From contig LSRY02000036.1 in the NCBI GenBank assembly GCA_001643675.2, positions 724,001-788,000 on the forward strand: 64,000 nt of DNA, read 5' to 3'. Under the pieces are notes generated by a model, which was not told the DNA's origin, did not search any database, and worked only from the letters and a program-made list of their open reading frames with translations. The stretch comes from Monocercomonoides exilis. Lineage: Eukaryota; Preaxostyla; Oxymonadida; Polymastigidae. How positions within the stretch are numbered: position 1 is the first letter of the stretch; every line of letters starts with the position of its first letter. Positions 28,248 to 38,979 of the stretch are shown here, piece after piece. The position numbers and the translations under genes were made by a program.

Positions 28248-30767
28248 ATGGCAAGCATACCAAATCCTTTTGCAACTACCCAAAGTGCACCAGGTGGAAA
28301 CGTTTTTAACACAGGAGCTACGGCTGGGGCAAATGTATTTTCAGCGGGAACAGCACAAACACAACCTCAACAACTTGCAAATCCTTTTGGTACTGCTACA
28401 GGAGCAACTGCTTCGCCTTTTCCCAGTGCACAGCCGAGCACTGCAGTAGCAAATCCATTCAATACTGCGGCTCAGCCAGCTGCAGCTGCGGTTCCTGCAA
28501 ATCCATTTTCAACAACAGCAGCTGCAGCTCCAGCAGCGGCAGGAGCGTTGCCAGCTACAACTCAACCAAATCCATTTGGAACAATTCCAGGTTCTTCTCC
28601 AGCGACTGCAGTTCCTTCATTTCCAGCTGCTTCTGCTCCTGCTCCTGCAAATCCATTTCAAACTTCCACAACTGCTCCAGCTCCTGCACCTAATTCAGTA
28701 ACACCAGCTAATCCTTTTGGAGTTGCTACAGGAACTGGGAATGCAAATGTTGCAAATCCATTTGCGGCTGGAGGTGCTGCAGCAGCTCCTTCTGCGCCTG
28801 CTCCTGCCAACCCATTTGCGGTTAATAATGCTGCTGGTGCTGCAAATCCTTCGTTAACAACTGCAGCTCAGCCAGGTCAACCTGCTCCAAACCCCTTTGG
28901 CGCAGCAACTACAAATCCTGCACAGCCAAATCCATTTGGAGCAAATACTGCAACTGCAACCCAGCCAGCTGCTGCTCCTGCTTTGGGAAATGCAACAGCA
29001 CCAAATGCAGCAAATCCGTTTGCAGCTCCAGCTGCAGCTTCACAACCTGCTGCTCCAGCGACTGCAGCTGCACCCGGCACAACTCCATCAACAGCGGCAA
29101 ATCCATTTGCAACTGGAGCAGGCGCAACTGCAGGAACAGCGCCAGCTAATCCATTTGCGCAATCAACAGCTGCGCCAGCACCTGCAGCAGCGACAACATC
29201 AACGACTTCTGCTGCGCCTGCGGCTCCTGCTAATCCTTTTGCATCTACATCTACCACAGCACCAGCTGCAGCCCCAGCCAATCCATTTGCAACAACTGCT
29301 GCCTCCACAACCACCGCAGCCACCACTGCTCCTTCTACCACTACTGCACCTGCTTCTTCGGCTCCTGCGAATCCATTTGCAACATCAGGTTCAACAACAG
29401 CAGCCTCGACAACAGCGCCCGCAGCAGCCAATCCATTTGCATCCACTTCCACCACTGGATCGACGACTGCCCCAGCCAATCCTTTCGCAACAGCAGGTGC
29501 CACCACTGCTCCTGCTGCTGCCTCTTCCACCGCCAATCCATTTGCCACAACGTCAACAACCACGGCCAGCACAGCCCCGGCGAATCCGTTTGCCACAGGT
29601 GCTGCCACAACCCCATCTAATCCATTTGCGACTGCGACAGCGACAAATGCTGCTGGAGGTGCAAATGCGACTGGGGCAGCAGGAAATGCAGCAGCTGCAC
29701 CAGCAACAGACGCCAATGGGATTCCGCTGGAGATTTCAGGGAGCAATCTGCACTCAATCGGGGTGATGTGGACAGAAGAGCTGAAAGAGCTGCAGATGAC
29801 ATTCAACAGACAGGTCAGTCAGATCGCTCGGTTTGACGAAGAAATAAGGAAGAATCAAGGATTGGTATGTGGAACTTGTATTTTCTGTTGATAGTGAATG
29901 TTTTTAAATGTCTTTTTTTATATATATATGCATATGTTCTATTTGTCACTTTTCTTTATTTCTTTTCTGTTTCTATTATAATTCCAATTTTTAATATGAA
30001 TTTGTATTTCAGCTGGAAAGGCTGGTAGAAGATGTTGAAGCATATTCCATTGCACAGAAAGAAATGGAAAATGCAACAACAGCCATTCTCCAGCAGCAGA
30101 AGGAGATTCACAAGACATTAGATGGACTTTCCACAACAGTGGCATCGATGGTTGACCCACTGAAGTCTGACCCAGAGTGCATGAGAAGATTCCAAATGTG
30201 TGTTGACAATTTTTCATTTATTAATATATTTATGCTATTTGGTTTTTGTTATATGGCTATGTATGTATGTATATATGTAATGGTTTCTTTTTTGCTTTTG
30301 TGTTTTCATATATTAGATATGAAATAGCAGAAGAACTAGATTCTCAGATGAGTTCAATGGAATCACAGATCGAAGGAATCGAAGAATCACTTTCGACTCA
30401 GTCACTCAACACAATCATCGCACTGCAGAAGTCCCAGTCAGGCTCCTCTTCCACTTCGTCGTCCTCTTCCACTTCCTCCGCAGCATCCTCCACATCATCC
30501 GCGTCATCCACAGACACAGCCTCTGCTCTTCCTCTTCTCTCTACTGGCAGCTCTGACAGTGTTGATTCACTTACAGCAGACCTGTCAGATGACTCCATCC
30601 CTGTTTCCACCATTGTCTCTATACTGAGCTCAATGTACGGCAGCCTCCAGAACATCGACAGTCAGGTTGCTGTTGCACAGAATGCACTTGACGCCTCGGC
30701 TTCTTCACTTCGTTCTCGTCAGCAAATTCTCGAGCAGGAAACTGTTTTGTCTAATTCTAGAAACTGA
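28248..30767 (+). CDS. NUP62: NUP62/Nsp1-type nucleoporin with NPF repeats in place of most FG repeats
   Basis: Three exons: 28248-29864, 30013-30197, 30317-30767; 750 aa; donors GTATGTGG and GTGTGTTG. The C-terminal coiled coil matches the Nsp1/NUP62 domain: MWTEELKELQMTFNRQVSQ, FDEEIRKNQ, LERLVEDVEAYSIAQKEME, LQQQKEIHKTLDGLS, EELDSQMSSMESQIE. In NUP62 this domain trimerises with NUP54/NUP58 in the central channel. The N-terminal 480 residues are Ala/Thr/Pro-rich and carry 22 NPF tripeptides (mostly PANPFA); only five are followed by Gly to give an FG. A Ser/Thr tract (about 30437-30530) interrupts the coiled coil. The C-terminal homology makes NUP62 more likely than an EH-domain ligand, despite the NPF motifs. 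Confidence 0.85.
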
Positions 30768-31097
30768 AATAATAAATAATTATGAATTAATATTCACTTC
30801 GCTAATAAATTATATGTTGAGCATATGTCCTCTCCTTTTTTCATTTCTTTATGTTTTTATTATATTCAATTTTTAAACAATCAAAGAATTATGAGAATTC
30901 ATTTTTTATTAGAAAAAATAAATGCAGTTCAAGGGAATTGATATTTTGAATAGTGGAAAAAATTGAAATTTTTTCTCAAAAAAGAAATTTGGAAAAAGTG
31001 ATTTTTTTAATTTTTCCAAATTAAGAATCGAAAAGAAAAAACGTTATTGTAAAGATTTTTTAAAAATAAATGTCAATAAATAATTTTTCCTTTTTTA
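30768..31097. other. Intergenic, AT-rich
   Basis: 330 bases after the NUP62-like stop. AATAAATAAT directly follows the stop codon and may serve 3'-end formation. Nothing else was recognised before the first inverted-repeat element. Confidence 0.35.
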
Positions 31098-31099
31098 TA

Positions 31100-31837
31100 T
31101 GGGTGATTATTTATGAAATCAGATTTTTTCTGTTGAAAATTTCGGTTTGAAATTTTCACTTGAATATCAACAAAAGAACACGAAAAAAACAAAAAGGCAT
31201 AAAGAAGAAATCATCATCTTTATTAGAGTTAAAACATTTATTTTTGATACAGTTGTTGTAAATTTGGTAAATGTATATTATAGGGGAACTCGAATTTTTC
31301 AAATTTTTTATTATTAACGAATTCAATATAGTATAAGAATCATTTATTAATTAATAAGAATTTGAGATCATCTTATTTTTATGATAAAAAACAATCTGGG
31401 ATTCTTAATATTTATGGGATAGATCAATAAATGTTCTTGTTGTTTTTGAGTGCTAACCCTAAAAAGAAGAACGGGAACAAACCCTAAATTCAAGATTTGT
31501 TACGCTAACGCTAGCACCTAAACCAATCTATTAATGTTGAGATTATTTCAGAATTTAAACCCAATTTATTAAAAAAATACTGGGTCAGATCAAAATGTTT
31601 TATTTGAAAAAAAGAAATTTTGATGATTGATGATCTCAAATTTTTATTAATTAATAAATGATTCTTATTCAATATTATTTCCGTTTATAATAAAAAATTT
31701 GAATATATCGTGTTCCCCTATCATCTCCTTTTACCGTAAATTTAGCATTTAAAAACAAAAAAAAAATTCACAAAAACAAACATTTTTTGTTAAAAAAACA
31801 TCCCGAAAAAAGTCATGATTACTTTAATAATCACCCA
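31100..31837. mobile_element. Non-autonomous TIR element (0.74 kb) with TA target duplication
   Basis: Starts TGGGTGATTATT and ends with its exact reverse complement AATAATCACCCA; imperfect matching continues for about 40 bp. TA flanks both ends (31098-31099 and 31838-31839). There is no coding capacity. The TIR resembles that of the 9.7-kb element 315 bp to the right (TGGGTCATTATT), so both probably depend on related Tc1/mariner/pogo-class transposases. A second element is nested inside. Confidence 0.7.
31283..31718. mobile_element. MITE nested in the 0.74-kb element, TA target duplication
   Basis: 436 bp with long imperfect terminal inverted repeats (roughly 90-100 bp per arm, e.g. AAGAATCATTTATTAATTAA in both arms). 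Ends are TA|GGGGAAC at left and GTTCCCC|TA at right. The core contains CTAACCCTAA-like words but no ORF. The low divergence between arms suggests a fairly recent insertion, or repair between arms. Confidence 0.7.
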
Positions 31838-31839
31838 TA

Positions 31840-32149
31840 TTTTAATCTTTTTTTTTCATAAATGAAGACCTTGATTTTTTCTCATATCGCATAGAAATAA
31901 CAATCTCCCCACAAGTTGAAGAATTTTAATGTTTCATTACAAATGCTCAGTTTTTTATTACATGGGTTATTCTTTTTGAAAAGCAGCAAATGTTTAATTT
32001 TCAAAAAACAATAATTTTCTTGTTTTTTTTGTATTTTCATTCACACATAAGTGACTTCACTAATATGGAATCTATTATATGATAATGCTATTTCAAAGAT
32101 TCTTGAGGAAATTCGTGAATGGGAACAGAAATTTGATCAAAATATAAAA
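31840..32149. other. Spacer between two inverted-repeat elements
   Basis: 310 AT-rich bases with no ORF or repeat that I recognise. Confidence 0.3.
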
Positions 32150-32151
32150 TA

Positions 32152-32266
32152 TGGGTCATTATTTTTCATATCGTAACTTTGTTCGAAGAAAGATCTTTTT
32201 TTTAAATAATTGTGGTATGAAATGAAAAGGGAAAAAACACATGTTTATAAATGAAAAGAAAAAGAT
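32152..32266 (+). repeat. Left TIR of the 9.7-kb element, outer part
   Basis: Inverted match to 41763-41876. It ends at the target site GAAAAAGAT, where the 3.4-kb element inserted; the arm resumes at 35717. Confidence 0.85.
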
Positions 32267-32314
32267 CGACCTGTGCGACACGACATGCTATTTTTTATAG
32301 CTGTCGGTCACCTC

Positions 32315-32317
<3 letters not shown>

Positions 32318-32371
<54 letters not shown>
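32318..32371 (+). repeat. Run of 54 A
   Basis: Unbroken poly-A close to the left end of the 3.4-kb element. It may reflect slippage or a past retro-insertion; its true length should be treated with care because sequencing of such runs is error-prone. Confidence 0.85.
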
Positions 32372-32373
<2 letters not shown>

Positions 32374-32820
32374 TGACAACACTTCCTTTGTTTAATAAAT
32401 TAATAAATTCGTAGTGTTTTTTTTAATAATTAATAATTAATTTTATTTTCTTTTTCATTGAGTCCAATATTTGATCTGGAAAACCATTTTTTTATTCATG
32501 GATTAATGAAACAAAAAATTTTTCGAAATTCATCGTTTATCATTTCAGTGCAAAAATGAATAGGACGAACACTAATATTTTCATGAACAATTTGAATTAC
32601 AATTTTAAGATAATTCATTCCATCCGAGCTTTTGAAAGTTCTATTTAAAATAGAGAAATTGTGTGGCTTTCTTGAATAAATTCATTCAAGAAAATGTTGA
32701 TTTCATCTTATCCAAAAGAGTTAGAGGTTTGCTATCATTGTTGCATTTGAATTCATGATGACTGTATTTATTTCTGTTCTTTGCTTTTATCAAAGAGTTA
32801 TTGAATCATTGCAATTTTTC

Positions 32821-33665
32821 AGAACAGAGACTGCAAATAGTTGAAATTGGAGAATTGAAAGAAGTGATGAAGGAAATGTTTCGAAAATGACTGGAATCGG
32901 TTCTCACAAGAAAACAGTCAAGTGAAATCCACAGAATGATTGAAGAAAAGAAGTTATCATTGAACAGTATAACAGTGCTGTTTAAATACGTTAGATGCTA
33001 CGAAATGCTTATATTTTATGTTTTCAATGCTTTAGCAACTCACCTTTTTCCATAAGTTTTCAAAAGATAATAATAGATGAAAATTGGACAGAAAAAGTGA
33101 TCGAAATGCTTCCAAAAATGTTTTGATATGCTGCCTTTTGCTAAAAGATAGGACTCAATCAGGATTGCTTTCTGCGTGTGTGTTTTTTTTCTCTGAAAGC
33201 AACAATGATTTATGAGTGAAGAAAAGAGGAACAAAAAAACCTTGAAATAACTTTAATGGCTTTGAAAAATACTATCCGTAACATGGTGTGACCATTTTCG
33301 TTTTCTTTTTGAAAACTTTTTTGTTTCTTATTTCTGAACATAAAGTTCTAGAAGAAATAAATTAAAAGTGACTGACAAAAATTGTCCAATATTATCATGA
33401 ACATCACAATCTGTTACGTCTTTATTCTCATTCTAATTGAAAATTTTTGAAAGACAGATTTGTCAGTGAAAAAACGTTGAAGATGCAATCGAAAATGAGC
33501 GACATTTTTCGAGAGAAGCAAGACGAGTATTTGAAGAGTTGATAGGAAATGTGGATTTGAAGAATAAAGAAGAATAAAGAGGAGAAAAGTCGAATGAAGA
33601 GTTTCTTTTTTGGGATGGCTTCATGAATCGTACTGCATCTTTACCGAAACAAAATCTGGAATGAA
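32821..33665 (+). pseudogene. Decayed ORF remnants inside the 3.4-kb element
   Basis: Protein-like stretches can be followed on the plus strand across single in-frame stops: RLQIVEIGELKEVMKEMF then, after TGA, LESVLTRKQSSEIHRMIEEK (about 32824-33000); further on VEDAIENERHFSREARRVFE and, after TAA, EEFLFWDGFMNRTASLP (about 33475-33660). The charged, helical composition looks like a degraded transposon protein, but I cannot name the family. Confidence 0.35.
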
Positions 33666-35716
33666 AAATCAATCCTTCTTATCGAGGTAATTGTTCATGT
33701 ATTTCAACCAATAAAGTGGAATTATGGGAGGATTTGCAACTTGTGCATTTATTTATTGAATACAATAACAAAGAACATAGCTGTTAAAATTGAAGAATTG
33801 TTGAGATGGAGCAATTTATGCAGTATCGGAAGCGATTCAGTGGCCAACGATGATTGACAAGATGGCATATGCGATCATGAATTTTTTTTATGAATGTTTA
33901 AAGAAAATGAAAATGAAAAGAGGATGATGAAGAGGAGTTTAATGAGAGGGATGTAGAGGATGATGAAGATAAGGATGAAGATAAGGATGAACTGAATAAA
34001 GGTTAAATAGAAGAATCGAATAGTGAAAACTTGAAAATGAAGATGCTTGAAAAGATGGAAGAAAAAGGATTCAAAGATTACATCTCTGTCTTTCATGAAA
34101 CGCTTCCTTTTTTGTAAATTTTGCAATAATAGTATTTCATTTGATTTTTCAGATAAGTTCAAAAATGCGTGAGAAATCAGTGAAACTGTATTTTTCTTTT
34201 CAAAGAATATTTCTTTCTCTTTTCTCAATCATTAATGAAAATAAAAACAATGCAATTAAGCTTTTTTGAAATCCTGGTTCATCAAATTTCAAAAAATGAA
34301 GTGAAACCTTGTTTCAAATAAAAAATTGAATATCATTTTGCGTATTCCGTCTTCTTTCTTAAGTGAACTTCTTAAAGAAATTTGTGGCTGCAATATTTTT
34401 ATATTGAAAATTCCAAATCCTTCAGGCTTTCTTTCATCGTTTCCAGATATTTCTCATTTATCCAAGGATTTTATATTTCCATGTTTTTGCAAAACACCTT
34501 CTAAAAACAATTGTTTTGTTCTATTCAGGCATTTTTGTCGATTATCTGAAAATAACTGTATTTTCAAAAAATATGAGGATGGTGAGAAAAAAAGAAATAA
34601 GACTTGCATTAGAAAATGGTTTTGAATAAGAAGAAAAAGTCGAAGCTCTCGTGAAACATTCAACAGAAAAAAAAACAATTCTGGAGAGTCGAATGATAGT
34701 TCTGTTAAAATATCAACTAACAAGCAATAATAAAAAATTCAGTCATCATACCCCTGATAAATATTGATAGATTATTATTTTATCAATTTCATAAGATGAT
34801 CCACATGTTTATGTAGAAATTCAGCAATTACTGTTCAGCTCGCAAGATATACTTGTGCGGCTTGTTGTCTTTGAGTAAAAAGGATAAATTCATCTGACAG
34901 AGCAACTGTATTTTCTATTCTCATCACCAAATATTCAAATACTTCTCATTAAGGCATTTAAATGCCTTGTAACTTCGATTTTTACAAAAAACTTAGCATA
35001 TCAATTATTTTGTGAAAAATAGTGATGAGCACTTAAATTCTTCGATGCATTTTTCCGCATGAACTAAATTGTTTAATTTTTCCAAGTGATAAATACACAC
35101 TCCTTGTTGTAATTTTAAAAATTGAGTTAAACAAACAAAAAAATAAGAAATCGTAATATCAACAAATATGAACGTTTTCAAACGGTAATCAAAAAAAACA
35201 GTCTTTGAATGTACATTCTTCAGATCCTTTTTTAATTTGTATTTGTTTCTTTCACTGAAAAATGAAAGTTTAATAAATATTAAAAGAAAAGTTATGGCAA
35301 TAACTCACAAAAAAGTGAAATCAGTAATATTTCAAAAGCAAAGAATGTTATTTTTAATTCCTGTTCAATTTTCCAACTCATTCATTTCATTGACAAAATT
35401 ATTATCCAGTGACAGAAGTGGCTTCCAGTGGCTTTTTAAATTCCTTTGTTCACTGATCATGTCACAAAACCATTTTTCTCTTTATTCGAATTTTAAAATT
35501 TTTTTGATAGAATTTTCGAAAAAATTAATTTTTTTTTTTCAAAAAAGTTGTAATAATATGAAAAGAAAGACATTGTTTAAGGTTTTCTTTAAAAGAAATC
35601 CAAAATATGAGATATGAAAATTATTTATGGTACTGATCAGAAGAAAATGTCCTGTCGGTCATCTTTGTCACTAAGTGGCAAAATTTGCCACTTGTCGCAC
35701 AGGTCTAGAAAAAGAT

Positions 35717-36049
35717 TCTTGATTGATTTTTTGAAAACTGAGTTAATTTGAGAAAAATTTGAAAATTCCATTATAACATTAATTAATTATGCTGTTTTTA
35801 ATATATGAATTATTTGATATCAAAACATCAAACAAGCTCAATCATCACTTGTAAAACATTACGATTTGAGTATGATTTAATCCTATTTCTTTTTTCAAAG
35901 CTTCGATTAACTAATCATTTGTATTTAAATTTATAATTGATTAATAAAATTTAGATACGAATTTGCAATATTTCATGTTTTCTTTGACATATTTTTTAAA
36001 AGATGTTTCGTTTCATTAACGAAGTATTTTGGTTAAGGAGATATGAGAA
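35717..36049 (+). repeat. Left TIR of the 9.7-kb element, inner part
   Basis: Continuous inverted match to 41431-41762, ending inward at GAGATATGAGA; the two arms diverge abruptly beyond this point. Confidence 0.85.
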
Positions 36050-36526
36050 GAAAAGGAGAAGCAGTTTTTTATGAAATATATATTTGTAATATTTGGAGCT
36101 AAATGAGAGGATAAGATTTAGAAAGATGTGGAATATATATAAACTTGACATTTTTTCTATTCATTAATTTTTGAAAAAATAGTTTAGAGAATGTTATTGA
36201 TAATTAAGCCTTCTATAAATTTTTCATTATTATTTCTTATTTCTTCATTTTAAACATTGGACTTTTATTTGTTTGTTGAAAAGTTTATAGTTAGTGAAAT
36301 ATTTTCGACAATAACATGATGTTTTAATGCATTTATCACTATTTTTGAAAGATCTTTATGTATTTGATAAATTTGATAGAAGAACTCATGAAACAAAACA
36401 CATAAATGTGATGCCTTAATAAACATATAATTAACTTTTGCAATTACAATTTCTCTATAACTATTTTTTTTTAGAACATGTGAAATGAAGAAAAAAAGAT
36501 AAAACCAACAAAAATGTGAAGAAAAA
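36050..36526. other. AT-rich interior of the 9.7-kb element
   Basis: About 480 bases between the left TIR and the pogo-type element; no ORF or repeat supported. Confidence 0.3.
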
Positions 36527-36588
36527 TAGGGTCATATTTTTATTAGATCCTATTTTTTTTATTCGATCCTATTTTTTTGAAATCAATT
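36527..36588 (+). repeat. Left terminal inverted repeat of the pogo-type element
   Basis: The first 20 bases match the right end perfectly. The following stretch repeats ATCCTATTTTTTT twice, a possible transposase-binding subrepeat mirrored at 38480-38523. Confidence 0.8.
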
Positions 36589-38541
36589 ATTCAGCCACCC
36601 ACATTTCGATTTATTAATAGTATTTTTGGTATATAAGAAAAATATCAGCAACTGAATAAATACATTTAAATGCATAACCTGTTTCTTGTGGGGGGGAAAT
36701 GGGGGGGTTAAAAGCCTCCCGTTGAAATTCTATCAGTTACAGGTTGGTTCCAATGAATTAAATACAAAAAAATATGCATTTAATGTACAAAAAATTAAAT
36801 TTCAATGAAAATGGATATTAATAATTATTATATAAATAAATTGGCTTAATGATCATAACCCAAAAAATTAAAAATGAGAAATGAAGTTGCAAGGAAATCA
36901 ACTGCGGGTCAGCTGAAGCTGTGGGAGGGAATGCTGTCCCTCAAATACAGACAATTTCGGAATCCACTGGAGCGAATGGCGCACATAGTTAACGATGGAG
37001 CTGTGCGTATGGTGGACGCATACAACAGCAAAAAATTCAGCAAAATCCGAATCAAGCGTGCGGTGAAGGCTGTTCGGCAAGGAAGGCTAGTATCAAAAAT
37101 TGGAAGACCTGCTGTGGTCATTGGAGAAAAAGAGCAAACAGTGCTGGATGAAATAAAAATAGAATCACTGTCTGGAGCAAGCTTAACAATCAAGAAAATG
37201 CGTGAACTGGTTTGTATAAATATTCTTTGAAATGTATTAATTAATATTAATTAGATTGAAAATGTTGTTAATGATTTGAAACCAGAAAACACGCCAGATG
37301 TTAAAGTTTCTGCGTCAGTTGCCTACGATTTCATCAAACGACATCCAGAGCTGAAGACATCAAAGCCAAAAATTGTTGATGCGAACAGGCTTGCCGTATC
37401 ATGCCAACAAGTTCTAAAGCCCTGGTATGATATGCTCAACGGATTACATCAGAACAACAGTTACAACAACGCACTGATTTTCAACGTGGATGAGTCTTCA
37501 CTCAGGGTTCCCGACAGCTCCAATCGGAATGTCGTTCATCCGGCAAATACAAAACCCGGTTACGCTAAATCTGCTGCGCGAATGGCGAATTCTACACTGA
37601 TTGCGGCGGTCGCAGCAGATGGACAATCACTTCCTTCAGTGATCCTGTGGCCGAGTCTCAAACTTCCTGATGACTTGAAGCCTCTTCAGTCTACAAATCT
37701 TGAGATTTGGCCGAACAAATGCGGATGGATGGAATCTTCAACATTTAGGAAGTATGCACTTACAATTCTTCTCACTTCAATCAAAGAAAGAAGGCAACGC
37801 ATGTCACTCGACGAATCGCACTGCTTGCTTCTAATCGACTCCCACATTTCTCGAGCAGATCCAACAATCTGGCGAGAGTTCAAAAAAGAGAATGTAGATG
37901 TTGTGACATTCGTCCCTCACAGCACACACATCTGCCAGCCACTGGACAGAGGTGTATTTGCAGTTCTGAAGTCAGAAATGAGTTCACAGTACGAAGCACC
38001 TTCGTCGTCGTCTTCAGCAGCGAAAAGAATAGCTCTTGTGGAAGCTCTTCAACAATCAATTCATTCGGCGCTATCACCTTCGGTCATCAAAAGAGCATTC
38101 AAATGCAGCGGCGTGCTGAAAGACTCGTCTGGGCCAGTTCTGATGAAGCTTCCTCAATCATCGACTTATCCTCTTCCTTCTCATAAAAATCGATTTGACT
38201 TCTACGGTAAAGAAATAACAGAAGAAAAGGTGCTAAATGAGTGGGATGATTATTTGAAAAAGAAAAGCGAAATGGAAAATGAAAAAGAAAACATTTCTGA
38301 TGAAGAAAATGATGAAACAATGAATTTCACGAAAAAGCTGAAAAGAAAATTCAAAATACTTCAAGATGAGAACGATATAGAGAAAGAATCATCTGATGAA
38401 ATTGAAAGAGGAAAGGGAAAAAGAAAAGTCATACGCAAATTAGATTCGAGTTTTGTATTTTTTTGAATTTTTTTTAGAATTTTTCATTTCGAAAAATTTG
38501 GGTACTAATAAAAAAAATGGGTACTAATAAAAATATGACCC
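36529..38541 (+). mobile_element. pogo/Tigger-type DNA transposon, apparently complete (2.0 kb)
   Basis: Perfect inverted ends TAGGGTCATATTTTTATTAG at 36527-36546 and 38524-38543, where the outer TA is the target-site duplication. Imperfect similarity continues inward on both sides as two tandem copies of a (T/C)ATTTTTTTTATT(C/A)G-like subrepeat. One intact two-exon transposase gene lies inside. Intact ends and an intact ORF indicate a young, possibly active element. Confidence 0.88.
36874..38466 (+). CDS. pogo/Tigger-type transposase (DDE_1 superfamily)
   Basis: Two exons, 36874-37209 and 37255-38466, joined across a 45-nt intron (GTTTGTAT...TTAG); 515 aa. The N-terminal 110 residues are basic and helical with a GRPAVV motif, as in helix-turn-helix DNA-binding regions of pogo transposases. 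The catalytic domain shows FNVDESSL (Asp about 191), LLLIDSHISR (Asp about 307) and PHSTHICQPLDRGVFAVLK (Asp about 343), giving the DD35D spacing of the DDE_1/pogo group, which cuts and pastes DNA at TA sites. The C-terminus is acidic/basic and Lys-rich. No internal stop or frameshift was seen. The host-like intron donor means the element needs host splicing to express. Confidence 0.93.
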
Positions 38542-38543
38542 TA
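38524..38543 (-). repeat. Right terminal inverted repeat of the pogo-type element
   Basis: Exact reverse complement of 36527-36546, including the flanking TA. Confidence 0.88.
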
Positions 38544-38640
38544 TATGAAATATACGAAAGTCAAACAGAAAGTTTCATATTTATAAGTTTCATTTAATTC
38601 ACAAACATAAGGCAAAATTCTTGCTCCAACGCATCACGAT

Positions 38641-38979
38641 TCAGACACTTAGAAAATTGTCGAGATAAAGTCCTCCTTCTGCATTGTCTGCTTTGCAATT
38701 CTGGAATTCACTATCACTGATCCTTACACACGCTGAAATCGCAAAGATGAGCATTCCACCTCCACTATAGCTTTGTGCAGCGCATGAGTCGAAGGTGTTG
38801 TTCACAATCTCAACCGATTTGATATTGAAACAATTAATTCCTCGACCAGCATAGCATGCATAGCAGTTGTTGAACGAGCTGTTTTTGATGGATTTGTGGA
38901 GATGTTGAAGAAGATCAGCTGTGTGTGCACCATAAAGTGTGTCAAGGGTGTTGTCAGAAATGGGGTTAATGAAACACAA
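38641..38979 (-). pseudogene. Fragment of a beta-helix (polymorphic-membrane-protein-like) surface gene
   Basis: About 110 codons in one frame with the same repeat grammar as the two large surface proteins: SSFNNCYACYAGRGINCF, NNTFDSCAAQSYSGGGML, DSEFQNCKADNAEGGLYL, then a stop (TGA at 38641-38643). No signal peptide, membrane anchor or flanking exon was found, so it is a fragment. It begins only about 100 bp beyond the right end of the pogo-type element and lies inside the 9.7-kb element, which suggests gene-fragment capture or an older insertion into a surface gene. Confidence 0.7.

Larger units (their letters stand above)
32267..35706. mobile_element. 3.4-kb Mutator-like element inserted in the left TIR, 9-10-bp target duplication
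   Basis: Ends carry a 13-bp inverted repeat (GACCTGTGCGACA at 32268-32280; its complement at 35693-35705). The flanking duplication (A)GAAAAAGAT occurs at 32257-32266 and 35707-35716. The partner arm at 41763-41771 has only one copy of this word with continuous sequence across it, so it shows the empty site. A 9-10-bp duplication fits Mutator-like elements. Both ends also carry CTGTCGGTCA in direct orientation, and the right end has a perfect subterminal palindrome (35673-35693). The interior is very AT-rich with only broken reading frames, so it appears inactive. Confidence 0.75.

Noticed and set aside
31440-31500. Telomere-like CTAACCCTAA words
   Set aside because: Only a couple of scattered copies inside a MITE; not a tandem array.
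32318-32371. Poly-A tail of a retrotransposon
   Set aside because: The run sits inside an element with inverted ends and a defined target duplication; no reverse-transcriptase remnant was recognised upstream of it.
35237-35617. 126-codon ORF near the right end of the 3.4-kb element as a real gene
   Set aside because: Phe/Lys/Ser-rich AT-biased composition, no recognisable motif, and its initiating codon is not a convincing ATG context.
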